64,000 nt of DNA. Origin: Xanthostigma xanthostigma. Its lineage: Eukaryota > Arthropoda > Insecta > Raphidioptera > Raphidiidae. The stretch is from positions 54,273,901-54,337,900 of the forward strand of contig OY754465.1 in assembly GCA_963575645.1 (NCBI GenBank), given 5' to 3'. Below the pieces are notes generated by a model. The model was not told the origin of the DNA. It did not search any database and worked only from the letters and a program-made list of their open reading frames with translations. A program made the translations under genes and the position numbers. Numbering within the stretch: the first letter of the stretch is position 1; each line of letters begins with the position of its first letter. This document shows, piece after piece, positions 11,852 to 23,099 of this stretch.

Positions 11852-12042
11852 TAGCCGTATTCTGCTATTCTACATTAGCGGAATAGCCCTGAATCAGGGC
11901 TATTCCGCTAATGTTAACCACCGTGATTACCAAGTGTTTATCAAAATAAACACTTTGTGTAATCATTTTTGCATGTTTTTTTTTTTTATTACTGTGGTTA
12001 CCTAAGCACAGTGATTAGAACTCAAATAGCAGAATACGGCTA
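11852..12042. mobile_element. MITE with TAGCCGTATTCTGCTATT ends
   Basis: TAGCCGTATTCTGCTATT at the left is complemented by AATAGCAGAATACGGCTA at the right. It is 191 bp and non-coding, and contains an inner perfect palindrome at 11873-11913. Confidence 0.85.
11873..11913. repeat. Perfect 41-nt hairpin palindrome
   Basis: Twenty bases on each side of 11893 pair without mismatch (left arm CATTAGCGGAATAGCCCTGA). Confidence 0.95.
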
Positions 12043-12054
12043 TATACCTATATA

Positions 12055-12254
12055 TATGTCACCGTAAAATTGTAAATATCGTTAGGTTGTAATCTGTCTC
12101 GCGAGATTGTGAACTGTCGAAAGATTGTGAACCTTAACGTACTGCTTACAATTTAATGTATTATTATTACGTTGAGGTTCACAATCTTTCGACAGTTCAC
12201 AATCTCGCGAGACAGATTACAACCTAACGGTATTTACAATTTTACGGTGACATA
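12055..12254. mobile_element. Palindromic MITE, 200 bp, with TATGTCACCGTAAAATTG ends
   Basis: TATGTCACCGTAAAATTGTA at the left and TACAATTTTACGGTGACATA at the right are complementary. Arms continue through TAGGTTGTAATCTGTCTCGC and TCGAAAGATTGTGAACCT with a short loop near 12150. The outer bases are TA-rich. Confidence 0.9.
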
Positions 12255-13430
12255 TTATATAAAATATAAGCCTTTTCTGTTTGTAGTTTACAGTATAGAG
12301 ATGGGACTAACGTTTGTAGGTTAAATTTTCGAGGTAACTGAACATTGCAAATAAAATACAACATTTACATATTGACAGTCGAAATATGCATATCTTTATA
12401 ATCTATACGATGCAAGTGCCTACTTCAAAATGTCTGTACATCACGCATATTAAATAACCTTTTTGCCTTGTTGAATACGAAACACAAATGCAAGTATTAT
12501 ACATGTCTATCATTAACATTTTAATGAGAGTATCAAAGGTAATTTATCGTTTGTTTGGAATTCATAAAAACATTCATATTCTGGGAAAACGATCCACTCA
12601 ACAGAGATATTGCTGTTATTTCACAGCCTACAAACATTTTATCCGTTTCTCATATCTATGGTCGTAAGACAAAGTGATCTATGATAATAAGTTCAAAAAC
12701 TAAAACCCGAATTCGAAAAACTCACGCTCTAAAAAGTATAAAACAAGAAAATAGCCGTGGTCGTATACCACCTCATATAAATGGTCATATGGCGCCCTCT
12801 AGATGTATTTACTTTTTATTTTAAATTATTTTGGGATCATAATTTCGTGATTATTTCCAATAATATTATCGGGTGCAAGCAAGCAAAGTCGCAAGCAACA
12901 GCTAACAGTATATATATTTTGAAATGTGCTAAATAAGTCCTTTCATTTAATATTCAACACGGCATCTTTTATTTATTTATTTTTTATGTTTATGATGATG
13001 GTATTTAATTCAATGTGACGTCACATAGCCTATAACCAGAAAACTACTTCCAACGATACCTCATTTGTCAAATTATGATAACTAGTTTAGAAGTTATGAG
13101 GGAACAGAAACAAACCCACAAACATACATGCATTATACATACCGGCCAAACTCATAACCCTCCTTTTTGTTTCGCCGTAGTCGGGTAATAATTCACAAAC
13201 AGTTTCATACACTAGTTGCTAGTGGTATGATTAGTCAATGAAGCGAAAAAAATCATTACAACTTCGAAACCCACCAGAACAGATCCGATGTTGATGATAA
13301 TTTTAAATGTTTATTATCATAATATTGTAACACCACGTCTTTAAAAGCCACGCCGCCACTGGTGTACTCTGGTGGTCATGTGGCGAAACAGAGGCAAGAT
13401 GGCAGCGGAGCGTATGAACTAGGAAGTAGT
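12255..13430. other. Sequence without recognised features
   Basis: No gene, repeat boundary or RNA structure could be supported over this kilobase. Confidence 0.4.
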
Positions 13431-14273
13431 GTTCATGTCAAAAAACTTACATTAACAAATGTGTTGAATTAAATAATATTCATGTTACAAACTTACGTTA
13501 ATAAATATGTTGAATTAAATAATATTCATGTTACAAACTTACGTTAATAAATATGTTGAATTAAATAATATTCATGTTACAAACTTACGTTAATAAATAT
13601 GCTGAATTAAATAATATTCATGTTACAAACTTACGTTAATATAAATATGTTGAATTAAATAATATTCATGTTACAAACTTACGTTAATAAATATGTTGAA
13701 TTAAATAATATTCATGTTACAAACTTACGTTAATAAATATGTTGAATTAAATAATATTCATGTTACAAACTTACGTTAATAAATATGTTGAATTAAATAA
13801 TATTCATGTTACAAACTTACGTTAATAAATATGTTGAATTAAATAATATTCATGTTACAAACTTACGTTAATAAATATGTTGAATTAAATAATATTCATG
13901 TTACAAACTTACGTTAATAAATATGTTGAATTAAATAATATTCATGTTACAAACTTACGTTAATAAATATGTTGAATTAAATAATATTCATGTTACAAAC
14001 TTACGTTAATAAATATGTTGAATTAAATAATATTCATGTTACAAACTTACGATAATAAATATCCTGAATTAAATAATATTCATGTTACAAACTTACGTTA
14101 ATAAATATGTTGAATTAAATAATATTCATGTTACAAACTTACGTTAATAAATATGTTGATTTAAATAATATTCATGTTACAAACTTACGTTAATAAACTT
14201 GTTGAATTAAATAATATTCATGTTACCAACTTACGTTAATAAATATGTTGAATAAAATAATAATAGTTACATA
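13431..14273. repeat. Minisatellite, 46-bp unit, about 18 copies
   Basis: The unit contains TTGAATTAAATAATATTCAT followed by GTTACAAACTTACG and TTAATAAATATG. Central units are almost identical; one near 13635 has a 2-bp insertion. The first and last units and the one near 14055 are diverged. 46 is not a multiple of three and there is no open frame. Confidence 0.95.
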
Positions 14274-14306
14274 ATTTATTTGAAATCAGAAACATTCCAG
14301 CCTAAC

Positions 14307-14483
14307 ATAATATTTTAGATAGCATGTCCATCGAGATAATTAATTAGAAAAATTGCAGGATTGTGGACAAACAGCTATTTATTTAGTGTACATTTGTACT
14401 TGAAAAAGTCTAAATATATAGACGAAACGTCGTACACTAAATAAATAACTTTTTGTCCACAATCCTGCGATTTTTCTAATTAA
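14307..14483. repeat. Foldback element flanked by a 12-bp direct repeat
   Basis: Arms GCAGGATTGTGGACAAACAG and TTTTTGTCCACAATCCTGC enclose a loop that includes GACGAAACGTCG. TTCCAGCCTAAC lies on both sides (14295-14306 and 14484-14495), possibly a target duplication. Confidence 0.7.
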
Positions 14484-14495
14484 TTCCAGCCTAAC

Positions 14496-15118
14496 GACTC
14501 TAAAATTTTCAGCCTTCCAATACAATAATATTGAACGTGGGTGGTCGGGAACTGCTACCATTATCTTATCCAAACGAATATAGCTCAATTTCAATATGCA
14601 CTTAACAGTACTCCGGCAAGAGAGATATTGGAGTGCCATAATATAGAGAGCCGAGTTCCGACACAAGCAATATAGAGATGCATTGCTGCATCACGTCTTG
14701 TGATAACGCGCCGTTTACAGCCAAGTGCGTGATTGAGGCCCGTATTATATCTGAGGCATCGGGTGCCGCCATCGAAAGACCGGGCCCCCAATAATACACA
14801 ACGTGATATAAGTCATGCCCCGTCGGCTTACACCCCGGCATATGTATATCGCAGGAACACAACAACCCCAGTACGCGAACGGGAGTGTACAAACTGCAAC
14901 ACGCTCGACGCATGTGTACAGTCGGCGACGAAACTTGACCTGGACAGTGCCACGCATGCGGTGAGCAGTTACGCATATGCATCCGTGCTCAATCCAGTCG
15001 CGCTCTCTACATTCGTTGCAAACTTTTATGCGTGCGTGCTCAAGTCGTTCTATCCATTCGCGGTAAATATGCCTGAAAAGGTTATGGTCAATGTTGCGTT
15101 TGTGGTCGTAAATACAGG
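14496..15118. other. GC-richer island with overlapping open frames, no gene assigned
   Basis: A plus frame of 129 codons (14733-15122) overlaps minus frames of 126 and 70 codons. None shows a recognisable domain, signal peptide or splice structure. The base composition stands out from the AT-rich surroundings. Confidence 0.3.
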
Positions 15119-15581
15119 ATAATTTTAAGTTGATTCCTTTTTTTTTAACAGCGTGTAGAAATCAAATAGACGAACAAATATTTCAAGTAACTTTTTTATC
15201 AAAACTAAAAAATGAAAGATGTTTTAATAAATTTTATCAAATTTTGAGATCGGTCCTGGCGTTATGTTATGTCACTATGGAAGTATGTTATGTCATTATC
15301 AAGTATTCACAGAAATTGCTCCGAAGTAGTCCTCGTTTTGTTGGACACAAAGATGCGTGCGCCGTACCCATGCTTGTAGTAGCGATAAGGGCCTTCCGCG
15401 AATTCTTTGGGATTTCCGATTCGTGCTATCATTTCTTCGCGTGTGTTAATTGAATTAATTAAATAAAATTTAATTAAACTTTGAACGGTTGTTACTGTCT
15501 TATTTTTGAGTTTTGGTAAAAAAATTTGTTCGTCTATTTGATTTCTACACACTGTTAAAAAAAATAAGCAAATTAAAAATC
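15119..15581. mobile_element. MITE with ~50-bp inverted ends
   Basis: TTTAACAGCGTGTAGAAATC followed by AAATAGACGAACAAAT at the left is complemented by ATTTGTTCGTCTATTTGATT and TCTACACACTGTTAAA at the right. A partial copy is at 6591-6850. Confidence 0.75.
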
Positions 15582-16139
15582 AGGTTCCAGTTTATTGAAA
15601 GAGAAAAATAGACGATGGTGGATATTGCATTTATTTAAAAGAGGGACTCGAAATTTGAGCCCCGATTTATTATTATTTATTAGATTTGGCTTTAGAACCA
15701 AACAGCGGACAATTTCAAAACTTAGTACGTATGTCATTAGGACAGGTCCCGAAATAATGAAAAAGAAATGCCAACGATCATGATTCCTGACAATTCACAA
15801 GTGTATATAAGGGAAGAAAATTACAGCACGGGAAATGACAATTCTGGTTTTCTGGCCTGGCGTGTACACAATACCAACTCAAGCATATTGGCAAAGGGAT
15901 GCAAGCGTCAGCCCGAAAGAGAAACAACAGAAAAAGTAGATACGTATGAACGAAACAAAAATGCAATTACCAGTTTAGTGGAATCAGTGACGGAAAAATA
16001 TTTTCTTAGGGCAATTTCACGGCGAAGAATGAGTAAGCAGTTCATTTAAAAATAAACCACTCTATGTTAGGGTCATTAATCTAATATTATTACAGAACAC
16101 AATTCGCAGAAAAATAAATGTTTCCAAAACTTATTTTCT
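15582..16139. other. No recognisable gene
   Basis: An open frame of 93 codons at 15768-16049 has no recognised domain. It is probably chance. Confidence 0.35.
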
Positions 16140-17070
16140 GGTTTCGGTGATGGCTTTTATATGTGTTCGTTTCACGCGATGCCATGCATTGAAGTTTAAT
16201 TTGTCGATAGTTTTGGTGATGTCAGTGTTGACACTTTTAGAATCGATTTTACCCTAACCCTAAAACGAAAATCCTCTAAAAAACATAGTTTTCAAAATAT
16301 TATCCCCTAAATTTTTTAAATTGAATTGAATGTTTGTTATAAATAATAATAAATTATTTTTAAAATGTGTATTAATTAACTAAAAAATTATTACCGACGA
16401 TGGCTGATTGTGCAAACAAAGGCCAAAAAATTTTTATATTAAAAAAAAAACTAAAAAATTAAATTCTTAAACTTCTACTGTCGGTAATACAGGGTCAGTA
16501 TTTAGATCAGCTGACGTATTAGGAGCTCTTGTGCAGTATTTTTAAATTGGTATTTTTTAATATTTTAATTAGGGTCATGTAAAAATATTTTACCCTAAAA
16601 TTTTTCCCGAATAGAAAAAATACCCCTAAATTTAGGAAAAAATACCCTAAGGTGGAAACACTGTGCGAAGATAACAAAAGTGGACGTTATTGTCTTTGAA
16701 CAGAACACACCCTATGACGCGGTATTTGTGAGCGTTTGTCCAAATCGCCCACGTGACAAGATACTGATTCCTGATTGGTTCTTGCTCAAGACAAACAGAC
16801 GAACAAGCAAGAAAAATAGCCTCGGTTTTAATTTTGAAATCCATCTTGTGACCACGCCCGCGAGTCAGCAGTGAAATCATTTCCATCCTCGTAGCCAGAA
16901 CAAGTGCAAACAGACGAACAAGCAAGAAAAATAGCCTCGGTTTTAATTTTGAAATCCATCTTGTGACCTCGCACGCGAGTCAGCAGTGAAGTCATTTCCA
17001 TCCGCGTAGCCAGAACAAGTTCAAACAGTGATTCTAGCGGAAAAACCAGCCTCGCATGAGGCGGCTTTTA
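16140..17070. mobile_element. Element Q copy 1, interrupted and internally duplicated
   Basis: The sequence matches the complete MITE at 41292-41691 (GTGATGGCTT, CAATCAGACGAACAAGCAAG-type words, GCCTCG end). It is interrupted by the element at 16223-16663. A ~118-bp segment beginning AACAGACGAACAAGCAAGAA is repeated in tandem at about 16794-17030. Confidence 0.6.
16223..16663. mobile_element. Element with CAGTGTTKMCAC ends inside element Q
   Basis: CAGTGTTGACAC at the left and GTGGAAACACTG at the right are near-complementary. The interior carries ACCCTAA-rich stretches and inverted TTACCGACGATGG / CTACTGTCGGTAAT words. No 8-bp duplication was visible, so the class is unsure. Confidence 0.5.
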
Positions 17071-17504
17071 CTAGAAAAGTGTCGTTGATGGTCGTAAGAA
17101 ATTGACAATGCCTTGATAAGTGATGAGCTTTCACACCGGAACGCCCAATAATCCAAACCTAATTTGTAAGAATAACGCGCAAACTGTGCGAAATGTAAAT
17201 ATATATAGGCAATTTGCTGACGCCAGTCAAATCTTCGTCATCATCATTATTGATCTACTTCTGAAGTTCTGATATCCTGTTAGCTGAACCTACCCCACAG
17301 TGACAAATCGGAAAGGTTGCAAAACGCCATTGCAGTAATATATTGAGCTACAGACCTGCAATTTGTTAATTAATCAATAAATGCATTTGCGCCGGGTGTT
17401 TTGTAGACAGTGGCATCTTCAACGGACAACAACATTGGTTTAATATATTTTTTAAAGGCACCAAGTATCAATACATACTTTTAATTTATTATCTGTACTT
17501 CATA
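17071..17504. other. No recognisable feature
   Basis: No gene or repeat boundary was supported. Confidence 0.35.
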
Positions 17505-18215
17505 TTATAAAGAGACAAAGTTTGTAAGTTTGGATGTAGGAGATAATCTCCGAAACTACTCATACGATTTTTAATTTTTTTCAGCAATTTTTAGAATGAA
17601 CCTTCGCCATAACGGAATTGTACTAATTTAGGTCAAAATTCACTTTTAAAAATTTTACAATGTCCCCCGAATCCAACAAAGATATTTTTGGAAAAAGTCT
17701 GTGCGTCTATTTGTCTGTGAACACGACCCAGGTCAAACGGATGAGCGGATTAAAACCAAATGTTGGAAGGAAGTTTGATATGCTAATAAGAAGAAGCCTA
17801 TTATTTTTGGGGAAAATCGACGCATGCTGAACAGAGATATATGCCATAACGTTGTTTTTTTAATCTATTATAATGGTATACTTTTCATAACGGTTTATTA
17901 TTCTATTATTTTTACAAGGAAGTTTTGCAGAATTTTTTTCCAAGCGTTAGGTATAGTTTCAGAAATATCTTGAAAAAAAAAATTTCTTTTGTTCTGTAGA
18001 TCTGTTAAAAAGAAATTTGTTAGGTCTGACAAACATGCATCGGTTTTACATGACGTGATAACATATTAAGTAGGTATTATCATAATATTTAATACTAGCC
18101 GTTACTCGCGTCATCGGATGCGTTAACAGAAATTTTATTTTATTTATTAAAATACGTCAGATGTCAATATTTGTGTGGTTGGAATAGTCCCGTCGCCAAA
18201 TTGGCTGGCATTTTG
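17505..18215 (+). repeat. Chimera of Helitron family A start and repeat R1 copy 2
   Basis: 17505-17615 reads like the family A Helitron interior (ATTATAAAGAGACAAAGTTT, TCCGAAACTACTCATACGAT, AGAATGAACCTTC). It then passes into a sequence matching R1 at 540-1170 without a visible end. Confidence 0.6.
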
Positions 18216-18844
18216 TGTCCAGTTTTATATAAGTACTCAAGATTGCTCACGTGTCAAAATGATTTTGACAGCACCGCCGCGGGACTAACGGCAAACACTG
18301 CATTCGGGACGCCACTGACAAAAAGTACAAATAGTAGATAAAGTATTGACAATGCCATAAGATACTATGTGTACACAGAAGGGTGGTACATGGGGAGAGG
18401 GTGGGGGAGGCTCGATAGGATGGATACATGCACATGTATGTCAATAAGACGGGACAGGGGTGAAACACTACCCTTGTACACGAATTATACTGGATGTTCC
18501 GACAAATTATCGCACTTGGTTATTACGGTCAAGGGCGTGGCCGTAATTCGTGTATCTATAGGACGTATTGAAATACAGTCAGACCTGAGTGAGTGAGAAC
18601 TGGGTAAGCGAGAAAACTCTCTAAGTGGGAGTAATTGCCAGGTACACCGTCTTTGTAACTCTCTAAAGTCTAAAACCTCTCTAAGTGAGAAACAAAAACC
18701 TCTATAAGAGAAAGACGTTTTTCACTCATGGACTTCTATAACTGAGACTACTACTTGCCTATACCTCTATAAGCGCGATAGTCGAACGTATTAAAAGTTC
18801 CACGAATTTAAGAATGAGTCATAAATAGCTGAACTAACATTGTT

Positions 18845-19310
18845 TTGAAATCTTTGATTAACGTCTGAATAGAACTCTTCAAATAAATAAAATTGTCGAC
18901 CAATTTTTTTCTCAGACCATATATTGACAAAAATTATATAAAAATATAAATCAATATAACAAAAGATGACGTTTCGATCCGGATTTGGATCTTTTTTAGA
19001 AATGTCTAAAAAATATAAAAATTAATTATTTATTATCTAATAGAATGCACGAATGATTGATAGTTTGAAAGAAAATTAATGAAAAATTAATAACAAACAT
19101 TTTTTTTTAATTTGTTATTAATTTTTCATTAATTTTCTTTCAAACTATCAATCATTCGTGCATTCTATTAAATAATAAATAACTAATAATAATTATTAAT
19201 TAATTTTTATATTTATTAGATATTTCTAAAGAAGATCCAAATCCGGATCGAAACGTCATCTTTTGTTATATTATTTTTATATAATTTTGCTGAGAAAAAA
19301 ATTGGTCGAC
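18845..19310. repeat. Foldback F copy 1
   Basis: GTCGACCAATTTTTTTCTCA and TGAGAAAAAAATTGGTCGAC close a long inverted repeat that includes GATGACGTTTCGATCCGGAT on one arm and ATCCGGATCGAAACGTCATC on the other. Copy 2 is at 37339-37740. Both share 50 bp to the left of the GTCGAC end. Confidence 0.9.
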
Positions 19311-19374
19311 TATTGTATTCATTTGTAACATTGTTTTGGTATCGTCGATTTTTTCGTTTTTGTTTTTAGCATCT

Positions 19375-19434
19375 ATATCGAATTATTATCTAATATATTA
19401 TTTATATATTATATATTATTATATTATCATATCA

Positions 19435-19468
<34 letters not shown>

Positions 19469-19469
19469 A
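19375..19469. repeat. AT-rich tract with (TTA)n microsatellite
   Basis: Simple repeats of TATTA and TTA, ending in about ten uninterrupted TTA units at 19438-19467. Confidence 0.9.
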
Positions 19470-20355
19470 TATTATAAATGCGAATGTAAGTTTGTTTGTT
19501 ACGCTTTCACGCAAAAACTACTTAACCGATCATCATGAAACTTTGCACATACACTCTTGAAGGTATTAGAAGTAACATAGGATACTTTTTATTAAAAAAA
19601 AATAAAAATTTTTTACGAAAAATAAGAAAGGGTTGAAAACATTTTTTGGGCCCAAAAATACCGAAAAATTTCTCCGAATCGTTTCAAAATTGAAATTTAA
19701 CTCTTTAGTAATGATTAAAATGTGCTATTAAAATTTCATTAAAATCGGCCCGACAGGACCGGACTTACAAATTTTATGAAAACGAAATATTATAAATGCG
19801 AATGTAAGTTTGTTTGTTACGCTTTCACGCAAAAACTACTTAACCGATCATCATGAAACTTTGCACATACACTCTTGAAGGTATTAGAAGTAACATAGGA
19901 TACTTTTTATTAAAAAAAAATAAAAATTTTTTACGAAAAGGGTTGAAAACATTTTTTGGGCCCAAAAATACCGAAAAATTTCTCCGAATCGTTTCAAAAT
20001 TGAAATTTAACCCTTTAGTAATGATTAAAATGTGCTATTAAAATTTCATTAAAATCGGCCCGACAGGACCGGACTTACAAATTTTATGAAAACGAAATAT
20101 TATAAATGCGAATGTAAGTTTGTTTGTTACGCTTTCACGCAAAAACTACTTAACCGATCATCATGAAACTTTGCACATACACTCTTGAAGGTATTAGAAG
20201 TAACATAGGATACTTTTTATTAAAAAAAAATAAAAATTTTTTACGAAAAATAAGAAAATTGTTTGTCAAAATATGTGCAATACCTCAACCCCTGATATGC
20301 ATGTCAAAAGTCGATTTCCATCTCAATCGCGGGCGTAGCCACGGGTAGCGGCTAG
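19470..20355 (+). mobile_element. Helitron family C with three internal tandem units
   Basis: ATTATAAATGCGAATGTAAG begins at 19471, 19789 and 20099. Units are 318 and 310 bp and nearly identical; they differ by a short AATAAGAA insertion. The third unit switches to a unique end finishing GGGCGTAGCCACGGGTAGCG and GCTAG before T, the standard Helitron 3' end. Open frames inside are duplicated by the repeat and not conserved. Confidence 0.8.
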
Positions 20356-20489
20356 TCTAATATATTATGCATGTTGACCACTCCATATTTGCTGTATTTG
20401 TGAGAAACTCGGGTTAGTGAAAAACCTCCACAAGCGGAAAAAAGATCACGATCCCTTGAAGTCTTGCTTATCCAGGTTCGACTGTATAT

Positions 20490-21419
20490 TAAAAATCACA
20501 AATAAACTGGCTAATTTTCAGTACTGCATGGTGTAAGTACAGCAATTTTATGGTGGAAGTACGGGTTTATAAAAAGGATTCTATTCAAAACTGACTACAT
20601 TTATCTAGTGTCTGACCGAACATTCGCTTTCAGCGAGTTTCGGCATTAAATTGGAGTATCGGTGTCGGCAGAAAATCTGTCGAAACTAGAACCGCCACCG
20701 AAACTAGGTTCGTGAGCTTCCGTGCGGCGTTCGAGAGCGATCGGCGTAGTGGAGCGGCGCCGGAGAGTGTCAGTGTCACTGTCGGCTTCCCCTCGCGCCC
20801 GTGCTAACTGCCCGCTGTCGTGCGTTTATCAAACAATTGCTTTATACGAGCACAGACACATTATTTGCAACAGATTAAATGAACGAAAGCTTAAAAACTG
20901 TACAATAGAATTTTCCTCGAAGTAAGTGTCGGTTTCGGCCGAAAGAGAAACCGATCGAAATTTGGTTTCGGTTGTAAAAAACAGTTTCTGTTATCGTTGC
21001 AGTCCTGCGACTCAAGACTGAAATTAAGTGCCGCTATCATTATTTTCCAGTTGCTGCGAATTTAAGCATCACCCGGTATATGTCTCATGCATTTGTTTGT
21101 GTGCGACGGGTGTGCGCGTCCCGTACTTGCACAATCCCGGGACTGTCCAACAATTATTGCAGCCCCGCGCACTGCAAACATCCAGTTCAATGTCCTGCGA
21201 TCTTATGGCTATATCCTGCTGCAAGGATTGCCTGTCTGTAATGCACTCGTGTCGGTCGTTCTACATTTGTAACATTTACGCTGACCTCATAGTACTTGCA
21301 ATTCGCCGAATCACGGGCACCGGTTTGCGTTTATTGGTTTTCAACATTCAATGCAAAATTTAAAGATTTCAATTTTATTTTTCAATCGGTAATTATGCGG
21401 TGATTACTTATTTATCGAT
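20490..21419. other. GC-richer stretch without an assigned gene
   Basis: TTTCGG-rich segments near 20640 and 20930 may be ends of a decayed element. Open frames of 111 and 61 codons at 21028-21363 are on the plus strand but have no recognised domain. Confidence 0.3.
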
Positions 21420-21863
21420 CTCCATAAAATAATGATAATGCGTTTAACGCCCGTTTCTCGACTTGATGTCAACAGACGCCACTTGCACCATCACTATTTT
21501 CCATCTATCAAACTTCTCGTTATTTTCTATATTTTTTCAACGTCAACTTAATTAGGTAGTAGCAATGGGCAAATGAAGGAATTTTGGGACATTAGAATAA
21601 GGTAGGCAAATTATGAGCATAGAAGTTTGACAGGTAATCGGCCATGGCCTTGAATAAGGAACCATATCGACATTTATCTGGAGTTATTGAGGGAAACCAT
21701 GGAAAACCTCAACAAGATGACCGGTACAGGAATTATCGTTTCTCGGCGAGAGGTATAGTAGGAAAAAGTCCCCAGCCACATCTGCCCTCGCCGGGATTCG
21801 AACCCAGTACCTCCCGAATGCGAGTCTAGTGCTCTCACCACGCTCGGTTGAGCTCAATAAAAT
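21420..21863 (-). mobile_element. tRNA-derived SINE, copy 1, with ~11-bp target duplication
   Basis: On the minus strand a tRNA-like head (B-box GGGTTCGAATCCC near 21797; anticodon-like arm with ACTCGCATTCGGGAGG) leads to a body ending CGAGAAACGGGCGTTAAACG and an AT-rich tail. CTCCATAAAAT (21420-21430) and CTCAATAAAAT (21853-21863) look like the target duplication. The head has a small deletion compared with the other copies. Confidence 0.8.
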
Positions 21864-21907
21864 TCTAAATTATATTACGGCGGAACGTAAATAATTGGTG
21901 CGACTAT

Positions 21908-22175
21908 ATAAGTAGACTTGTGGGTCAACCGGCTTCGCCCGAATTTGTACACTGCTATACCGTTTTTTCGCTGTCTTACGTTGCAAAATTGGTTTCCATG
22001 AAATGCGCTTTTATTTTTAACGCGATAATACTACACAGCCTATGTCCATCCTGAAGATCCATTCGGAATACCTACTGGCGAAAGAATTTTTCGAATAGGT
22101 ACAGTGGTTTCGTAGATTACTCTCCGTATAAACACGAATTCACAAAATTTGTACAATATTAGTGTAGATATAGAT
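21908..22175 (-). mobile_element. Helitron family A, decayed copy
   Basis: On the plus strand it reads CCGGCTTCGCCCGAATTTGT, GTTGCAAAATTGGTTTCC and then the start region, all inverted relative to 8077-8324. The CTAG end is mutated. Confidence 0.7.
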
Positions 22176-23099
22176 TGTAGTTCATTTTCATTTAATATTC
22201 AATATATTTTTAACATATTTAAAATAATTTATTGCTTGAAAAAACATAAAATTATCCTATAAAAAATCAAGGGAAACAAGTATATCCTAATTTCTGTTTG
22301 AATAAGATGTCACTTTATTCTTATAATTATATTTTAAAGGATTTTTACTGTTAATATTTTATGGGTATGTGCTGCTAATTGATGTGTGTAAATGAACAGT
22401 ATATTGTTAATTAACCTGATCCTGTAATAACGATTTTTTGTTGTTAAATACAGTAATTTTATTATTATTATTATTATATCCTAATTTCAGATACATCAGA
22501 TCAAAGAGCTGCCATTAATTTGCTTATACCACTAATACTCTGGGATATTTCGCAAACTCTATAAAGCTTTCAATAAACTCACGATTAAAAGCTTCAAATC
22601 CTCTTTGCAAACTTCAGCGAAACATTATTAAAGGTACAGGTACTAACGTAGATATACCTACTCAATGACTTACATAATTTATGTATTTACCTCATACCTA
22701 GCGTAAAGTCTGTTTTACACGCATAAAATTTAAACCAAATGACTGAAATACTTATAATTTCAAACGAGTGTAGTAAAAACATAATGGCGTATGTCGTGTT
22801 GCAAATTTCTCAAATCCTATCAGCACCTATTATAATAAGCTCTCAAACATTATGGCAGTACATGCACTGATTAGTGCTTTATCACGGACGACGAAGTCGG
22901 CAAATGTAAATAGATAAAGAGCGGTATGTCTATGAAAAGAGATGTATATACCCGTTATCGCATGGTTAGAATCTTATAAGAGTCAGTGGGCGTGGTTCAA
23001 CTACACGCGGCCAATCAGCTGAAGCCGTCTAGTGATGACGTATCTCCGTACCGAAATTACGTTGAAAAATACACCTTTGAGAATTTTTTAACTTCCCGC
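22176..23099. other. AT-rich sequence, no gene
   Basis: Includes a short (ATT)n run near 22459-22476. No coding or RNA features. Confidence 0.4.

Larger units (their letters stand above)
18576..20484. mobile_element. Tigger/pogo-like element with TA flanks, split by later insertions
   Basis: The left end CAGTCAGACCTGAGT (after TA) and the right end CCAGGTTCGACTG (before TA) are near-complementary. The terminal ~260 bp are full of CTCTCTAAGTGAGA and ACCTCTATAAG-type words, typical of pogo/Tigger MITE ends. The middle is taken up by the foldback at 18845-19310 and the Helitron at 19470-20355. No transposase. Confidence 0.65.

Noticed and set aside
13431-14273. CRISPR array
   Set aside because: The units are contiguous 46-bp repeats without unique spacers, in a eukaryotic sequence. 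It is a minisatellite.
16255-16275. Telomere-like ACCCTAACCCTAA
   Set aside because: Only two units, within a mobile element; insect telomeres usually use TTAGG, not TTAGGG.
16290-16320. Minus-strand GDNI-like peptide as the missing phosphatase DN motif
   Set aside because: It lies inside the mobile element at 16223-16663 and the residues after it do not continue like a PP2C C-terminus.
19853-20348. Repeated proteins starting MKLCTYTLEGIRSNIGYFLL
   Set aside because: The frames come from tandem non-coding Helitron units; the same start occurs because the DNA is repeated, and the C-terminal ends differ.
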